Shown one piece after another: positions 14,850 to 24,670 of a stretch of 34,668 nucleotides of DNA (its first letter is position 1; each line of letters opens with the position of its first letter). The notes beneath the pieces were generated by a model. It made no database searches and had not been told where the DNA came from. It worked only from the letters and a program-made list of their open reading frames with translations. The position numbers were made by a program, and so were the translations under genes. The stretch comes from a virus: the IMG/VR virus record IMGVR_UViG_3300048672_000514, positions 1-34,668 of that record. The stretch is one strand, 5' to 3'.

Positions 14850-16067
14850 ATGTCTGTCCTAGCAGATTACCTAAAAAATTATATCCGCAAAAGTGAGTCT
14901 CCAACTCGCTATCATCAGTGGTGTTTCATGTGTGCAGCATCTTCAATGTTAGGGAGAAGTATTCATCTTCCTTTCGGAGACAGCAAAATCTTTCCTAACC
15001 AGTATGTGATGCTGATAGGAGTTCCGGGGACACGTAAAAGTAGCGCAATCAACACTGTGCGTAAATTGATGCAGTCAGCAGGGTACACTGCTTTTGCTCC
15101 AAACAACACAACTAAGGAGAAGTTTCTTATAGACTTGCATAAGGGTACAGAGACTGCGGAAGGTTTCACAACTATTATGGACATCCTTGGGGAATCTCGT
15201 AAATCTGAGATTATGATTCCAGCGGATGAGTTCACTGATTTCATCGGTGCAGGAAATGCAGAGTTTCCTCAGTTGCTTGGGGTACTTTGGGATAACGTGC
15301 AATCTTATGAGGTGCGTATGAAGAATAGCCCTTCCTTTAAGATTGCAGAACCTTGTGTGAATATCCTAAGTGGCAGCACAACAACTATGTTCGCTAATGC
15401 TTTTGACCCTAAGTTAATTGGGCAAGGCTATACCAGCAGACTTATCTTGGTGCATGGCAATCGCACAGGAGTTAAGATTACGATTCCACCTGCGCCAGAC
15501 AAAGCGCAAGTAGCCCGATTCTCTGGAATCTTTCAGCGGATTCGAGCAGAGTTGCGTGGTGCTGTTTCCTTCAACCAAGAAGCGTATGATGCAATCGACT
15601 GGATTTATGCTAATTGGGATGAGATTGATGACATACGTTTCAATAACTATGGGAGTCGCAGACATACGCACCTATTGAAACTTGCTATGACATTCGCTTC
15701 ACTGGAATGCCGAATGGAGGTAGTAGTTGAGGATGTTATTTCAGCACATACCTTACTCTGCATAACTGAGGAGGAAATGCCAAAAGCACTAGGAGAGATT
15801 GGTAAGGGAAGACACAGTGAAGTAGCTAATAAAGCTGTAGAATATATCTCTTCCATCTTCTCCTCCACTAACAAGTCTGTAGAAATGCAGGATATTTGGA
15901 AGCACGTTTGCCAAGATTTGGATGGTATCAGACAGCTTGGTGATGTGTTGCAGGGACTTACACAAGCTGGAAAGATTCAGCAAGTAAGAGGAGGATATTT
16001 ACCTGTAGTTAGACCTAAGAAGGATACAGGTAAATACTTTGATTTAACTTTGATTGGAGGAAGATAA
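14850..16067 (+). CDS. DUF3987-like AAA+ ATPase, putative replicative helicase
   Basis: The 405-aa protein has a clear P-loop GVPGTRKSS (K63) and a PADEF word that could be the Walker B region (about residues 127-131), then a GQGYTSRLILVHG stretch with a candidate arginine finger. The layout fits the DUF3987 class of phage and plasmid ATPases often linked to primase-helicase functions. No zinc finger or TOPRIM primase domain is present. It follows the polymerase immediately. A GTG at 14841 in the same frame is better spaced from GGAGG and is an alternative start; ATG 14850 is given here. Confidence 0.75.
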   Translation: MSVLADYLKNYIRKSESPTRYHQWCFMCAASSMLGRSIHLPFGDSKIFPNQYVMLIGVPGTRKSSAINTVRKLMQSAGYTAFAPNNTTKEKFLIDLHKGTETAEGFTTIMDILGESRKSEIMIPADEFTDFIGAGNAEFPQLLGVLWDNVQSYEVRMKNSPSFKIAEPCVNILSGSTTTMFANAFDPKLIGQGYTSRLILVHGNRTGVKITIPPAPDKAQVARFSGIFQRIRAELRGAVSFNQEAYDAIDWIYANWDEIDDIRFNNYGSRRHTHLLKLAMTFASLECRMEVVVEDVISAHTLLCITEEEMPKALGEIGKGRHSEVANKAVEYISSIFSSTNKSVEMQDIWKHVCQDLDGIRQLGDVLQGLTQAGKIQQVRGGYLPVVRPKKDTGKYFDLTLIGGR

Positions 16068-16068
16068 A

Positions 16069-16290
16069 ATGAGCTTTAAATTGCGTTGGATGTGGTGGAA
16101 ACTTAAATGCTTGGCAGGTTTCCATCGTTATGTAGAAGTAAGTAATGCAGGTTTCCGTAAGAAAGGAAAGCGTCGTATTGTATGTGAGATTTGCGGGAAG
16201 GCTGCACCTATTCCAGTAAGCAACCCAGCAATCACAGCAAGCGCAGTGCGTAAAGCAGAAGAATTTGTGAAGGGAGGAAATCATGTGTGA
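16069..16290 (+). CDS. Small basic zinc-knuckle protein, 73 aa
   Basis: The start at 16069 is set by GGAGG eight bases upstream, one base past the preceding stop. The product is basic, with a Trp-rich start (RWMWWK), a KKGKRR stretch and a single CEIC knuckle (about residues 42-45), perhaps completed by an upstream Cys/His (CLAGFH) to bind one zinc. Small proteins of this kind often bind RNA or host factors. It overlaps the next gene by eight bases. Confidence 0.7.
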   Translation: MSFKLRWMWWKLKCLAGFHRYVEVSNAGFRKKGKRRIVCEICGKAAPIPVSNPAITASAVRKAEEFVKGGNHV

Positions 16291-16732
16291 TTGGCAAGCA
16301 GACAATGCAGAGTTTGTAGAACTGGCGGAATTCAAGAAACGCCACTCCTTCCAAGAGCAAATTAAGTTATGCCGTACCTTGATTGTGGAGGAAGTTAATG
16401 AAGAATTGCTATCCTGCCTCTATCCTAAAGGAGAGGAGTTCTCCTTGGAAGAAGAAGTCACAATCGCAGATGGCATCATTGATAGCATCTACGTCTTGAT
16501 GCAACTCGCAAATTGCGTTGGGCTGGACTTAGAACCTTTATGGGACGAAGTTCATGCAAGCAACATGAGCAAGTTTGTTCCTGTCTTCGGTGGTGGCATG
16601 GCTGCACTGCGACGAGCAGATGGAAAGATTCTTAAACCTGCAACATTTACTCCTCCAGACTTAAAGACCTTGGTAGAAGCCCAACGTAATCTGCGCAAGA
16701 TGCAACCTACACAAGGTAGTTTGTTTCCATAA
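16283..16732 (+). CDS. MazG-like nucleotide pyrophosphohydrolase
   Basis: This 149-aa protein belongs to the all-alpha NTP-PPase class. The metal-binding pattern is visible: E36/E37-x2-E40 in VEEVNEEL, E58/E59, and D63-x3-D67 in ADGIIDS, followed by the typical EVHASNMSKF helix (about residues 89-98). Such enzymes hydrolyse (d)NTPs or alarmones; in phages they may tune nucleotide pools or ppGpp. It is the last gene of the left block and ends four bases before the shared terminator stem. The C-terminal 45 residues are an extension of unknown role. Confidence 0.85.
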   Translation: MCDWQADNAEFVELAEFKKRHSFQEQIKLCRTLIVEEVNEELLSCLYPKGEEFSLEEEVTIADGIIDSIYVLMQLANCVGLDLEPLWDEVHASNMSKFVPVFGGGMAALRRADGKILKPATFTPPDLKTLVEAQRNLRKMQPTQGSLFP

Positions 16733-16735
16733 AAG

Positions 16736-16763
16736 AAAGCCCTCCATTGGTATGGAGGGCTTT
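16736..16763. terminator. Bidirectional terminator between convergent blocks
   Basis: AAAGCCCTCCAT (16736-16747) pairs with ATGGAGGGCTTT (16752-16763) around a four-base loop. T-rich tracts follow on the + strand (TTTTCTC) and on the - strand (TTTCTTTT). It lies between the MazG-like stop at 16732 and the 1543-aa stop at 16766, so one hairpin stops both opposing transcripts. Confidence 0.92.
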
Positions 16764-16765
16764 TC

Positions 16766-19700
16766 TCATTCTTCCTGCTCGAATGCTGGAGAATCCGCAC
16801 CTACGATAGCGGCAAAGTTTCTTGCCACTGGCTTGCGCAAACTATCCATCGTTCTAGCTACAACATCTTCGCTTTGGTCTTTCATCTTATCCAGAATAAA
16901 CTTGCGGTACTGCTCTGGATTTCCTCCTGCCTTAGCATATTCCCCAGCAAACTCATGCCACTTATCTGGGTCAATCGTGCCGTCAGCAGCTTCCAAGCGA
17001 ACTGCTCTTGCAATCTCCTTACGTCTTTCACTATCCCACGCTTCATACGCACGGCTGCGATATACTGCATCCGACGCAATAGCTTCAGTCATTGGCTTAC
17101 CGCCAGCAAGTCGGACAGCATTGCTAAGATTCAGCAATCCTAAAGATTCATCCAGACTGCTAATTCTCTTGCCTTGAGAGTCATAGGAAGCCCCCGCTAA
17201 GATTGTACCTACACCAGACAATGCACGACTAATCCCATTTTGCTGCAAGGCTTGATAGAATGCTTGGTCAAGCGGTGCTCCATTTGAGATATTCTGCGCC
17301 GTGTTTTTGATGTTCTTCATAAAGCCTAAAGTAGCCTTATATAAGATTGTATCTTCTGGCGATGTTGGAATCACAGTAAGCTGCCGAGGGTTAATATCAC
17401 CACGGGTAAACATATTAGTCTTAAGTTCAGGTGAAGCTAAACCCAAGATATTACTGCCAGCACCATACAGTACCCACTCTGCTGCATCTTTCCCCAAGAG
17501 AGAATTGGAAGCAGAGTACAAATCAGCATGGCTGGTATTCCCCGAAGCATCAGCGATGATATGCTGATTGATAGCATCCCAGCCAGGGAGACCTTGCATA
17601 CCAAAGATAGCAGTCTGCGTGCCTAGCAACATAACAGCAGCCCGCTTGTCCCCACTACCAGCATGGCGAAAGAGTTGTTGCATCAAGTTCACTTGGTACG
17701 TCATAAACAAACCTACAGCTTGCCCGATATTACCTTGGAACATAACTGGGCGTTGCGCAGCAACGGTATTACCTTGAATGCGATTTAATGCTGTGTTGAG
17801 ATATACGTTGGCTTCAGACTTACTTGCCATGATACCTTGTTCCATTGCCTTATCTGTAATCTGGCGCATACCATCAACAGCAAGAAAGCGAGTAAAGCGT
17901 TCAGCAAAGTTTCCTCCGCTCCACTTTCTTCCCTTTTCCCCGATTGCCATCAAACTATCATAGACCTTTCGGTTCAAGTCAGCAGCAGATTCAGCCCCAG
18001 TAAAAGAAAGATTATCCACAATTTGTTTCATGTTGTGTAAATCTTCCGTCACAAACCCTTGAGACTTGTAATCCTCCACTAACTCCGAGCCTGTTTTCTT
18101 AACCCAGCCATACACGCCGGAGTCTTTGCCAATCTCTCCCCAGACTTCACCGCCAGTAAAGAACCGTTTGATACTTGTCCCTAGCAACTTGGTTGGTGCA
18201 AGAAAACTTCCGCCAATTTCAGGAATGTTTACATGAGCCAACTTGCCAGCAACACTTGTATCCTTCTTGGCAATTGCATTTAAGACAGACCCCATCTCAG
18301 CATTCTGCAAAACCGCACTACCAAAGATATTGGTGAGGTGGTTAAGTACCTCAATGCCCAAGGTAAATGTGCTAATCAGAGCATTACCACGACTAACTGC
18401 ACGAGAGAAACTTGGGTTGGTGTTGATGACATCACCAAACATAGCTTCTGTGGCGCGACTAACTCCTGGCATCCCTACAGCTTCCGCCACCTTATTAGTC
18501 TTATCTGCCCAAGCATCCAACTCAGCTTCGCTTACACTCTTTCCTTTACGGCGTACAACTTCCATGAAGGACTCACTAACATCCCCTAGGGTTGCGAGAG
18601 CTTTGCTGCCAAGATTCTCTGTGAAGCGATTACCTACAGCCCATAGATGATGCTCCTCCATCGTGCTAAGATTGAGCGCAGTCTTGATATGGTCAAGGTA
18701 GGGATTCTTAAGGTTCTCTTCCAGCTTCTTACCACTAGCCAATGCACGAGAAGTTTCAAGTTCCGTAATGTCCGCACCTTGACCTTTCAACTGAGCGAAG
18801 GCTTCCGCATAGCGACTTTCTACAATATCCCGAACTGTGCGAGCAGCGGCACGTTCATGGAATGCAAGATACTCATTCAATTGTACCTCACCTGCACGGC
18901 TATCCTGCATTGTCAGCAATGGGCGAGCTTCACCCATAACGCCAGCTTTGCGCAACGTAGAATCAATACGGCTTTCATTGATACCTTTACTGAAGATATA
19001 ATCCCCGTGAGCCTTGTGATATTCCGCTGTATCTTTCTTTGTCAGGAATTCATAGTGGTCTAAATTCCCTCCCTCTGCTTGGATAGCATTCTTTACATTG
19101 TCAATCTTCTCCTGCAACGCTTCCGCAGTATGAGCTATAATGGCACTTACATTGCTGTCTCTTCCAACTAGCATAGGATTGTGGCGAACAAGAACAAAAT
19201 AGTTTGTCTTGTTCATATCCACTGGAGGAACATACACAGGAACAAAATCTCCTGCGTGTCTTTCATGCTCCAAAACATCCCAGCCACCACGAACAGTTGC
19301 AAGCGCAGACTGCGCTTTACGGTTCTTCAGGTTAATTTCAGAGTGTGTTTTCAGGAAATCTTCCACTTCCTTAGGCACACCCAATCTTTCTGGATTCTTA
19401 ACAGCATCAATTGTTTTATCAATTGCAGCCTCTGCCGGATTCAGACGATTGAGAGCTACATCCAATCGTTCAATCCCTCTTTCACCAATAACATACTTAG
19501 CATCAGTCAGACGCAATTTCTCCGTGACCAGAATTAAAGCATCCTGCAAATCCTTGCTATCTGCAATCTTCAGCACATGGGGGCGTAAAGCATCACTTGC
19601 GACTGACTTGAGTTTCAGGGCAGAATCCTGTACCATACGCCCAATTGCTTGTGCAGTTGCACCTAGCGTATCATAATTACCGTCAGCGAAGGATACCTTG

Positions 19701-21397
19701 CCAGCAGCTTCTGATACGCGAGACGCAGTTTTGGCTTGCTTGAGAAGTAATTGTTCCTCAGGAAGCAAGTCAATCAAGTGAGGTAAATCTACCTCACGCA
19801 GTGCTGCTGCTGTTCCAACATGACGCTCTACCATATGAGCACGCGCAACTTGCTCTGCGCGTGCTATAGCTTGAGCACCAAATGTAGGAGAACCCAGTTC
19901 CAATCCAGCCTTATTCACAGCAGCCATATCGTAGGAGATTCGAGCGTAGCGAGGTTTTGCGTAAGATTCCAACATCTTAGCTGCATCCATAGGCATATCC
20001 CATAAAGCTTGCGCCCCATTTTCTGGGAGGTTAAGAATACGCAGTACATCTTCAGGAGGCACACCTTGGGAGGATAACTCTCCCATCTTAGCCTTCTTAG
20101 CAGAATCCAGCGCAGAGGAGAGACTTTCACGATTCCACAGGCGACCATTTACAGGAACTTCAAATCTTCCTTCTTGCAGAAGTTTCTCTACCATAGGGAA
20201 GTTTGTCAACTCAACCCCAGAGGTAGGAAGCTCTGTATGTGCTGCAAGCAGATAAGCTGCTTGCGCATCCTTAACAGTAGCAACTTCGGTAGGCATAGCA
20301 ATTCTTTCAATTGCCTTACCTTCAGCGTCACGAGCAAAGATAACCCCGACTTTAGGTGCAACTTCAAGACTGCGCATACCTGGGATGCTGTCTGCAATGC
20401 CTCCAGAGATAGCAGCATCCCCATGGAACATAGCACCTGTCTGCAAATCTAGAATCTGGCTGCCCGCTGCTTCACCTTCATCTAAGCGAGAGACACCTGT
20501 AGCTAGATTCATCATGGAATGGGTAGCTTCAACTGTCTGCTTCTTAATTAAGGTGTGCAGTTGCGGAGTAATACCGCCGTCACCCCCACCAAAGCGTGTG
20601 ATTTCCTCCGCCAAGTTGGATGCGTCTGTGGCTTTAGCCCGAACAATGTTATCAGATGCAGGCAGAAACTTAGTTCCAGTAGCCCCTACAACTTTTTCCA
20701 TATCCGCCATACCTACAGCTTTCTTAACTCCGTAGTATGTTTTGGCTGCACTGAAGCTGCCCATGATGCCCCCGCCAACAAGCCCACCTTTCAGAGTATT
20801 CCAAGCGATGTCAGTAGCATCCATCCCCTCATACATAGGGGATGCCAATGTTGTGGATAGTGCTGCTATTTCATATGCCAGAGCTTCCATAGCCTGCGCA
20901 CCATAACCACTTGCAATGGCTTTCATGGTAGCACCCTGCAGGGGATTGAATACAGCATTGGAGGAAGCATTAACATACTTGGCTTCCTTGCGCAAAGTCT
21001 CCATGCGAGACACAGTTAAGCCGAAGGCATCCATAGCACGCACACTCTGAGATAGGGCGCGATATACTTTTACGCCAGCAGTTCCGGGGATGATACCACC
21101 AGCAATCAAGCCAAGAGTATCTACGCCTTGTTGGTGCTCTTGGTAGAAATCTGCTGCGCTGCCAAAACCTTTATCACGCAGACTGGAGATGGCACTTTCA
21201 TCCTCATATTCCTTATCCTGCCCAGTCATGAGGTTATCTACAGCGTTGAAGATACTTCCAACACTATTCTTAGCTCCGTAATAGGCAGAAGCAGCTACTG
21301 CTACAGTGCCATCAGCAGCAGCTTGAAACCAGCTTCGTTCACCTGAGGCTGAGTTTTCGTTATCTGCTGCGAAGGAGATTGTGTTTAAATCAGACAT
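16766..21397 (-). CDS. Large putative internal virion/ejection protein, 1543 aa
   Basis: This is the largest gene and the last of the virion operon. The product is mostly helical and Ala/Glu/Lys-rich, with several small-residue hydrophobic stretches (for example GLIAGGIIPG near residue 95 and GGLVGGGIMG near residue 210) that might cross a membrane during DNA ejection. Size and position match the role of T7 gp16 (about 1300 aa), but I see no lysozyme or transglycosylase motif. GAAAGGGAAG precedes the ATG, two bases after the previous stop. The role is inferred from size, composition and context. Confidence 0.75.
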   Translation of the reverse strand: MSDLNTISFAADNENSASGERSWFQAAADGTVAVAASAYYGAKNSVGSIFNAVDNLMTGQDKEYEDESAISSLRDKGFGSAADFYQEHQQGVDTLGLIAGGIIPGTAGVKVYRALSQSVRAMDAFGLTVSRMETLRKEAKYVNASSNAVFNPLQGATMKAIASGYGAQAMEALAYEIAALSTTLASPMYEGMDATDIAWNTLKGGLVGGGIMGSFSAAKTYYGVKKAVGMADMEKVVGATGTKFLPASDNIVRAKATDASNLAEEITRFGGGDGGITPQLHTLIKKQTVEATHSMMNLATGVSRLDEGEAAGSQILDLQTGAMFHGDAAISGGIADSIPGMRSLEVAPKVGVIFARDAEGKAIERIAMPTEVATVKDAQAAYLLAAHTELPTSGVELTNFPMVEKLLQEGRFEVPVNGRLWNRESLSSALDSAKKAKMGELSSQGVPPEDVLRILNLPENGAQALWDMPMDAAKMLESYAKPRYARISYDMAAVNKAGLELGSPTFGAQAIARAEQVARAHMVERHVGTAAALREVDLPHLIDLLPEEQLLLKQAKTASRVSEAAGKVSFADGNYDTLGATAQAIGRMVQDSALKLKSVASDALRPHVLKIADSKDLQDALILVTEKLRLTDAKYVIGERGIERLDVALNRLNPAEAAIDKTIDAVKNPERLGVPKEVEDFLKTHSEINLKNRKAQSALATVRGGWDVLEHERHAGDFVPVYVPPVDMNKTNYFVLVRHNPMLVGRDSNVSAIIAHTAEALQEKIDNVKNAIQAEGGNLDHYEFLTKKDTAEYHKAHGDYIFSKGINESRIDSTLRKAGVMGEARPLLTMQDSRAGEVQLNEYLAFHERAAARTVRDIVESRYAEAFAQLKGQGADITELETSRALASGKKLEENLKNPYLDHIKTALNLSTMEEHHLWAVGNRFTENLGSKALATLGDVSESFMEVVRRKGKSVSEAELDAWADKTNKVAEAVGMPGVSRATEAMFGDVINTNPSFSRAVSRGNALISTFTLGIEVLNHLTNIFGSAVLQNAEMGSVLNAIAKKDTSVAGKLAHVNIPEIGGSFLAPTKLLGTSIKRFFTGGEVWGEIGKDSGVYGWVKKTGSELVEDYKSQGFVTEDLHNMKQIVDNLSFTGAESAADLNRKVYDSLMAIGEKGRKWSGGNFAERFTRFLAVDGMRQITDKAMEQGIMASKSEANVYLNTALNRIQGNTVAAQRPVMFQGNIGQAVGLFMTYQVNLMQQLFRHAGSGDKRAAVMLLGTQTAIFGMQGLPGWDAINQHIIADASGNTSHADLYSASNSLLGKDAAEWVLYGAGSNILGLASPELKTNMFTRGDINPRQLTVIPTSPEDTILYKATLGFMKNIKNTAQNISNGAPLDQAFYQALQQNGISRALSGVGTILAGASYDSQGKRISSLDESLGLLNLSNAVRLAGGKPMTEAIASDAVYRSRAYEAWDSERRKEIARAVRLEAADGTIDPDKWHEFAGEYAKAGGNPEQYRKFILDKMKDQSEDVVARTMDSLRKPVARNFAAIVGADSPAFEQEE

Positions 21398-21399
21398 AG

Positions 21400-23139
21400 C
21401 TACTTCCCTTTCTGCATTTGTAGTCTATAGACCCACTCAACTTCATTAGGGTCTGTAAGATTCTTCACTTTGGTGACAGTTCCGCCATAATTAAATCCAG
21501 CAATTGTGGGCTGTACGCCCAAAGAAATTTGCATGGATTTAGGTGCTTGGAAACCGTTCTGGGTAAGAGGTGCTGTGCGAGATACAGTATCCAAGCGCAG
21601 GCGATTATATTCTGCAAATTTCTTGGAAGCTTCTCGCACTGCCTCATTTTCCTTAAATGCTGCCCCATACTTACCAGCTCCTAATGGCAGTGACTCTGCC
21701 CCGGAAATACCTGCATCCTTTCTAGCCTTCTCTAAGAAGATTCCCATCATCGTCTCATTATCTACAGCAGCACCTTGCTGCAAAGGAAGAGCAACTTCAG
21801 GGAACTTAGACAGCAAGTTAGGCACATGAGTCTGTAATTCTGCTGGAGACATACTCGCAGCCTGCTGTGCAAGAGTAGCAGTCACAGCTCGTTGAGAGTA
21901 TGTTTGCTGCACAGTGGCTCTTTCTGCTGGTGGCAATGCCTCGAAATCTGCTTGCTTAATCTTCTGCCCACGCCACAGGACTCCTCCTTGTGTAAGTTCA
22001 GCGTCCAACTGCTGCTTACCTTGATTCATCGCTTTGGCAAGTTCTACCAGAGGTTTAGATGCTCTCTCCTTATCTGCATAGCGAGCAATAACTTCCGCAT
22101 TAGCAGGGTTGATTGTGTTGGAGTACGCAAATTGAGCCAGAGCATCTTGCTCTTTCTGCGAAACTGTTTTCAGCAGGGATGCGAAAGTTCCAGGAGCAAG
22201 ACCCATATTCTGTTCAGCAGAAGCATAAGCAAGTTCAGAGTATTTAGACCCTGAGATTTGAGCATCTCTCCAAAGGCGTTCATTCTGACCAGAATCCCAC
22301 TTGAGCTTATCCACAAGAGATGCGTGGTTCTGCGCTGTGACTTGGCGTTGTGCTCCTCCGAGTTGAGCTGCATTGGTATAGCGAGCTTCTTGTGCGCTGG
22401 CAATAGCTTGCTGTGTCATATTGGAGGAATTCAGCAAACCTGTAGCAGTCTTGTAGGCAGTCTCCGCCGCCTGCATCTTGATTGCATCTAACTCAGCCAA
22501 CTTGCCTGCTTGAGTCAGCGGGTCTAACTGCGCGCGATATGCTGCATCTGCTTGGGCAGCCTCAGCCACACCTTTTTCCATACTGTTGCGCATGGTGGTT
22601 TGTGTTGCATCTAGGGTATTATGTTGTTCAATCAACCCATTGACAGTGAACTGGTTAAGAATCCACTGCATTGGGTTATCCGCAAACTTAACCCTGTCCA
22701 TTGCAGCAATCTGTTCAGCTACTTTCTGCTGAGCTTCTGCTACTGATGCAATCTTCACCCCAGTTTCAATGGTTTGTTGACGAGAGCTTCCATAAGCTGC
22801 GTTTAACTCCTCCCGTCTTGCAGCTAACTCTGCATCACGCGCCTGTCTTTCTTGCAGAGCTACTACCTGATTTGCAGTTGCCACATCTCGTTGAGCTTGC
22901 TGCGCCCGTGCCAACTCCTCTTCCTTGGCACGATTAGTTAGTAGGGTATCTGCAAGAGTGGCTTGTGCAGCTTGTGCTGCACGTTGCGTATTTACTTCCT
23001 CAGCACTTATTGATTGGTGCAAAGTAGGGATGCTTGCACCTGCTGCTTGCTGCATGCGCGCACGCATAGTTGCTGCTGGATTCTGTCCCTGGGTAATGCC
23101 CACTCCATTCCCAGGAACTACATTATTGAAGTCTGCCAT
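21400..23139 (-). CDS. Putative internal virion/ejection protein, 579 aa
   Basis: The protein is rich in Ala and Gln and has long predicted coiled-coil stretches (residues about 45-130 and 180-260). It lacks enzymatic motifs. Together with the 328-aa and 1543-aa products it makes a three-protein set in the same order as T7 gp14-gp15-gp16, which build the trans-envelope ejection channel. TAGGAGA lies ahead of the ATG. The C-terminal about 80 residues are less repetitive and may form a folded domain. Confidence 0.7.
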   Translation of the reverse strand: MADFNNVVPGNGVGITQGQNPAATMRARMQQAAGASIPTLHQSISAEEVNTQRAAQAAQATLADTLLTNRAKEEELARAQQAQRDVATANQVVALQERQARDAELAARREELNAAYGSSRQQTIETGVKIASVAEAQQKVAEQIAAMDRVKFADNPMQWILNQFTVNGLIEQHNTLDATQTTMRNSMEKGVAEAAQADAAYRAQLDPLTQAGKLAELDAIKMQAAETAYKTATGLLNSSNMTQQAIASAQEARYTNAAQLGGAQRQVTAQNHASLVDKLKWDSGQNERLWRDAQISGSKYSELAYASAEQNMGLAPGTFASLLKTVSQKEQDALAQFAYSNTINPANAEVIARYADKERASKPLVELAKAMNQGKQQLDAELTQGGVLWRGQKIKQADFEALPPAERATVQQTYSQRAVTATLAQQAASMSPAELQTHVPNLLSKFPEVALPLQQGAAVDNETMMGIFLEKARKDAGISGAESLPLGAGKYGAAFKENEAVREASKKFAEYNRLRLDTVSRTAPLTQNGFQAPKSMQISLGVQPTIAGFNYGGTVTKVKNLTDPNEVEWVYRLQMQKGK

Positions 23140-23148
23140 GATTCTCTC

Positions 23149-24135
23149 CTACCAAAGACCCAAGAGGTTTCCGAGGTCTGCCGCCATCTGAGACAGTCCA
23201 CTACCTACACCGCTGATAGTGCTAGATGCGATAGATGGAGCATTTGTAAGTACGTCTGTTGCCAGTTGTGGGGCACTGTTTGCTAAATCTTTAGCGGCTC
23301 CAGTTGCCCCAGATACCATGCCACTCACACCTTGGTTCAAGGCAGACATTGGTTGCTGCAAGTCATTGATGCCAACGGCACTTAGCAACCCGTTAAGAGC
23401 AGCAGCTCCTGCGTACCCTGGAATCATGCCAAGTGCCCCGCTAGTGGCGATTGCGTTCCCAGCTTGCCCGAAGTTTCCGTTGCTACTGATAAGCGCAGCT
23501 AAATCATTAGCCCAAGGCAAGGAGGATTGCAACCCTGTATCTGCTTGCATGGCATTGGTGGTGCCTCCCAGAGGTAATGGATTGATGCCACCAGTAGATG
23601 CAGCTGTTGCAGCAGTTTGGGCAGCAGTTTGGGCAGCAGTATCTGTAGCTCCTGGAAGTAGACCTACCTTGGATGCAAGCTGTGCCCCAGCAGTGAGGGC
23701 TGCCAATGCAGCAGCATTCCCAGTATTAACACCTGTTTTTGTGGATTGCACAGTAGGCATTTTTGTGTTTGCTGCAATCTGTGCACCTACATTAGCTGCT
23801 GCTTGCTGTTGAGAAAGCAAAGCCTGCTGTGCCTGCCCTGCAAGTCTAGCATTCAAATCATTTTGCATTTGCATAGCTTGCGAGCTATTGCCGGGAGACA
23901 TACCCGCACCTAATGCGGCACTTGTAATTCCTGGCATATTTGTTTGTTGCCCCAATTGGAACAGTTGCTGAATTAAAGCTTGCATCCCAGCAGCAGTTGT
24001 TCCAGGCAGCATGTTCCCATACTGCTGCTGCAATGCTTGGATATTACCGCCACCACCAGAAGATGTGGTGGTACCTGTGGTGAGTAAGGAACCTAATGCT
24101 GCCAAAGGATTATCTCGTGTTGCCATCGCTACCAT
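23149..24135 (-). CDS. Putative ejection protein, Ala/Gln/Gly-rich, 328 aa
   Basis: The product is low in complexity, with a G-rich patch (SGGGGN), Gln-rich helices and small-residue hydrophobic segments (for example GMIPGYAGAAALNGLLSAVG, around residue 240). A 12-bp DNA tandem (23609-23640) encodes a TAAQ repeat. Such composition is typical of small phage ejection proteins (T7 gp14 type, P22 gp7 type). AGGAG seven bases ahead fixes the first ATG; another ATG follows three codons later. The role is inferred from composition and gene order. Confidence 0.65.
   Translation of the reverse strand: MVAMATRDNPLAALGSLLTTGTTTSSGGGGNIQALQQQYGNMLPGTTAAGMQALIQQLFQLGQQTNMPGITSAALGAGMSPGNSSQAMQMQNDLNARLAGQAQQALLSQQQAAANVGAQIAANTKMPTVQSTKTGVNTGNAAALAALTAGAQLASKVGLLPGATDTAAQTAAQTAATAASTGGINPLPLGGTTNAMQADTGLQSSLPWANDLAALISSNGNFGQAGNAIATSGALGMIPGYAGAAALNGLLSAVGINDLQQPMSALNQGVSGMVSGATGAAKDLANSAPQLATDVLTNAPSIASSTISGVGSGLSQMAADLGNLLGLW
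23609..23640. repeat. 12-bp tandem repeat within the ejection protein gene
   Basis: The unit GCAGCAGTTTGG occurs at 23609-23620 and 23621-23632, with a partial third unit to 23640. On the coding strand it gives repeated TAAQ. It is a likely slippage product that lengthens an Ala/Gln-rich linker. Confidence 0.7.
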
Positions 24136-24145
24136 GTCATTTCTC

Positions 24146-24670
24146 CTAAAGATTTATTTTTACGTACAGGATTCCTGTGGCTATGCCGATACCTACTTTG
24201 ATTGGGGTAGTTCCAGGAACGGCAGATACAGAGCCAGGGGAGTTGGAAAGGTAGTACAAAGTTCCAGAAACTACCCCGGTTATATTTAACATACCCTCAA
24301 ATAAGATAAACTCTCCCCAACCAAGCGCAGCGCAGTTTGTTGTTGCATAACCTATAACCGCAGTCATTGTTGTGGCATCGGCTAGAACTACCTTACCAGT
24401 AGCGTCTAATGCAATTAACTGCCCAGCAGATATAGCTACTGCTGCCTGCTTATACAGCTTGCGCATTCTTGCTGTCTGCACCGAAGTTGCCGGGGTAATC
24501 CCACTGTATTCTGCTGGGTTTGGAATCCAAGCACCGATTAACTTGCTTATACCTCTATGAAGTGTGTGCAATCCCACATGCAAGGGAGCTACAGCAATCT
24601 GAGTTTTTATATCCACAGTTGCATCTGGAGACTCTGCCACACCAACAGGTAATTCACTGTTAATTGCCAT
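24146..24670 (-). CDS. Fibre/knob-like virion protein, 174 aa
   Basis: The ATG at 24670 overlaps the upstream stop as TGATG, seven bases after GGAG. The C-terminal half has the pattern GTLYYLSNSPGSVSAVPG followed by KVGIGIATGILYV, a beta-rich word order common in small phage fibre, knob and appendage proteins. The N-terminal half is less structured and may attach to the particle. It is the only fibre-like candidate in the window and is short, so it may be a head or tail appendage and not a long receptor-binding fibre. Confidence 0.6.
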   Translation of the reverse strand: MAINSELPVGVAESPDATVDIKTQIAVAPLHVGLHTLHRGISKLIGAWIPNPAEYSGITPATSVQTARMRKLYKQAAVAISAGQLIALDATGKVVLADATTMTAVIGYATTNCAALGWGEFILFEGMLNITGVVSGTLYYLSNSPGSVSAVPGTTPIKVGIGIATGILYVKINL

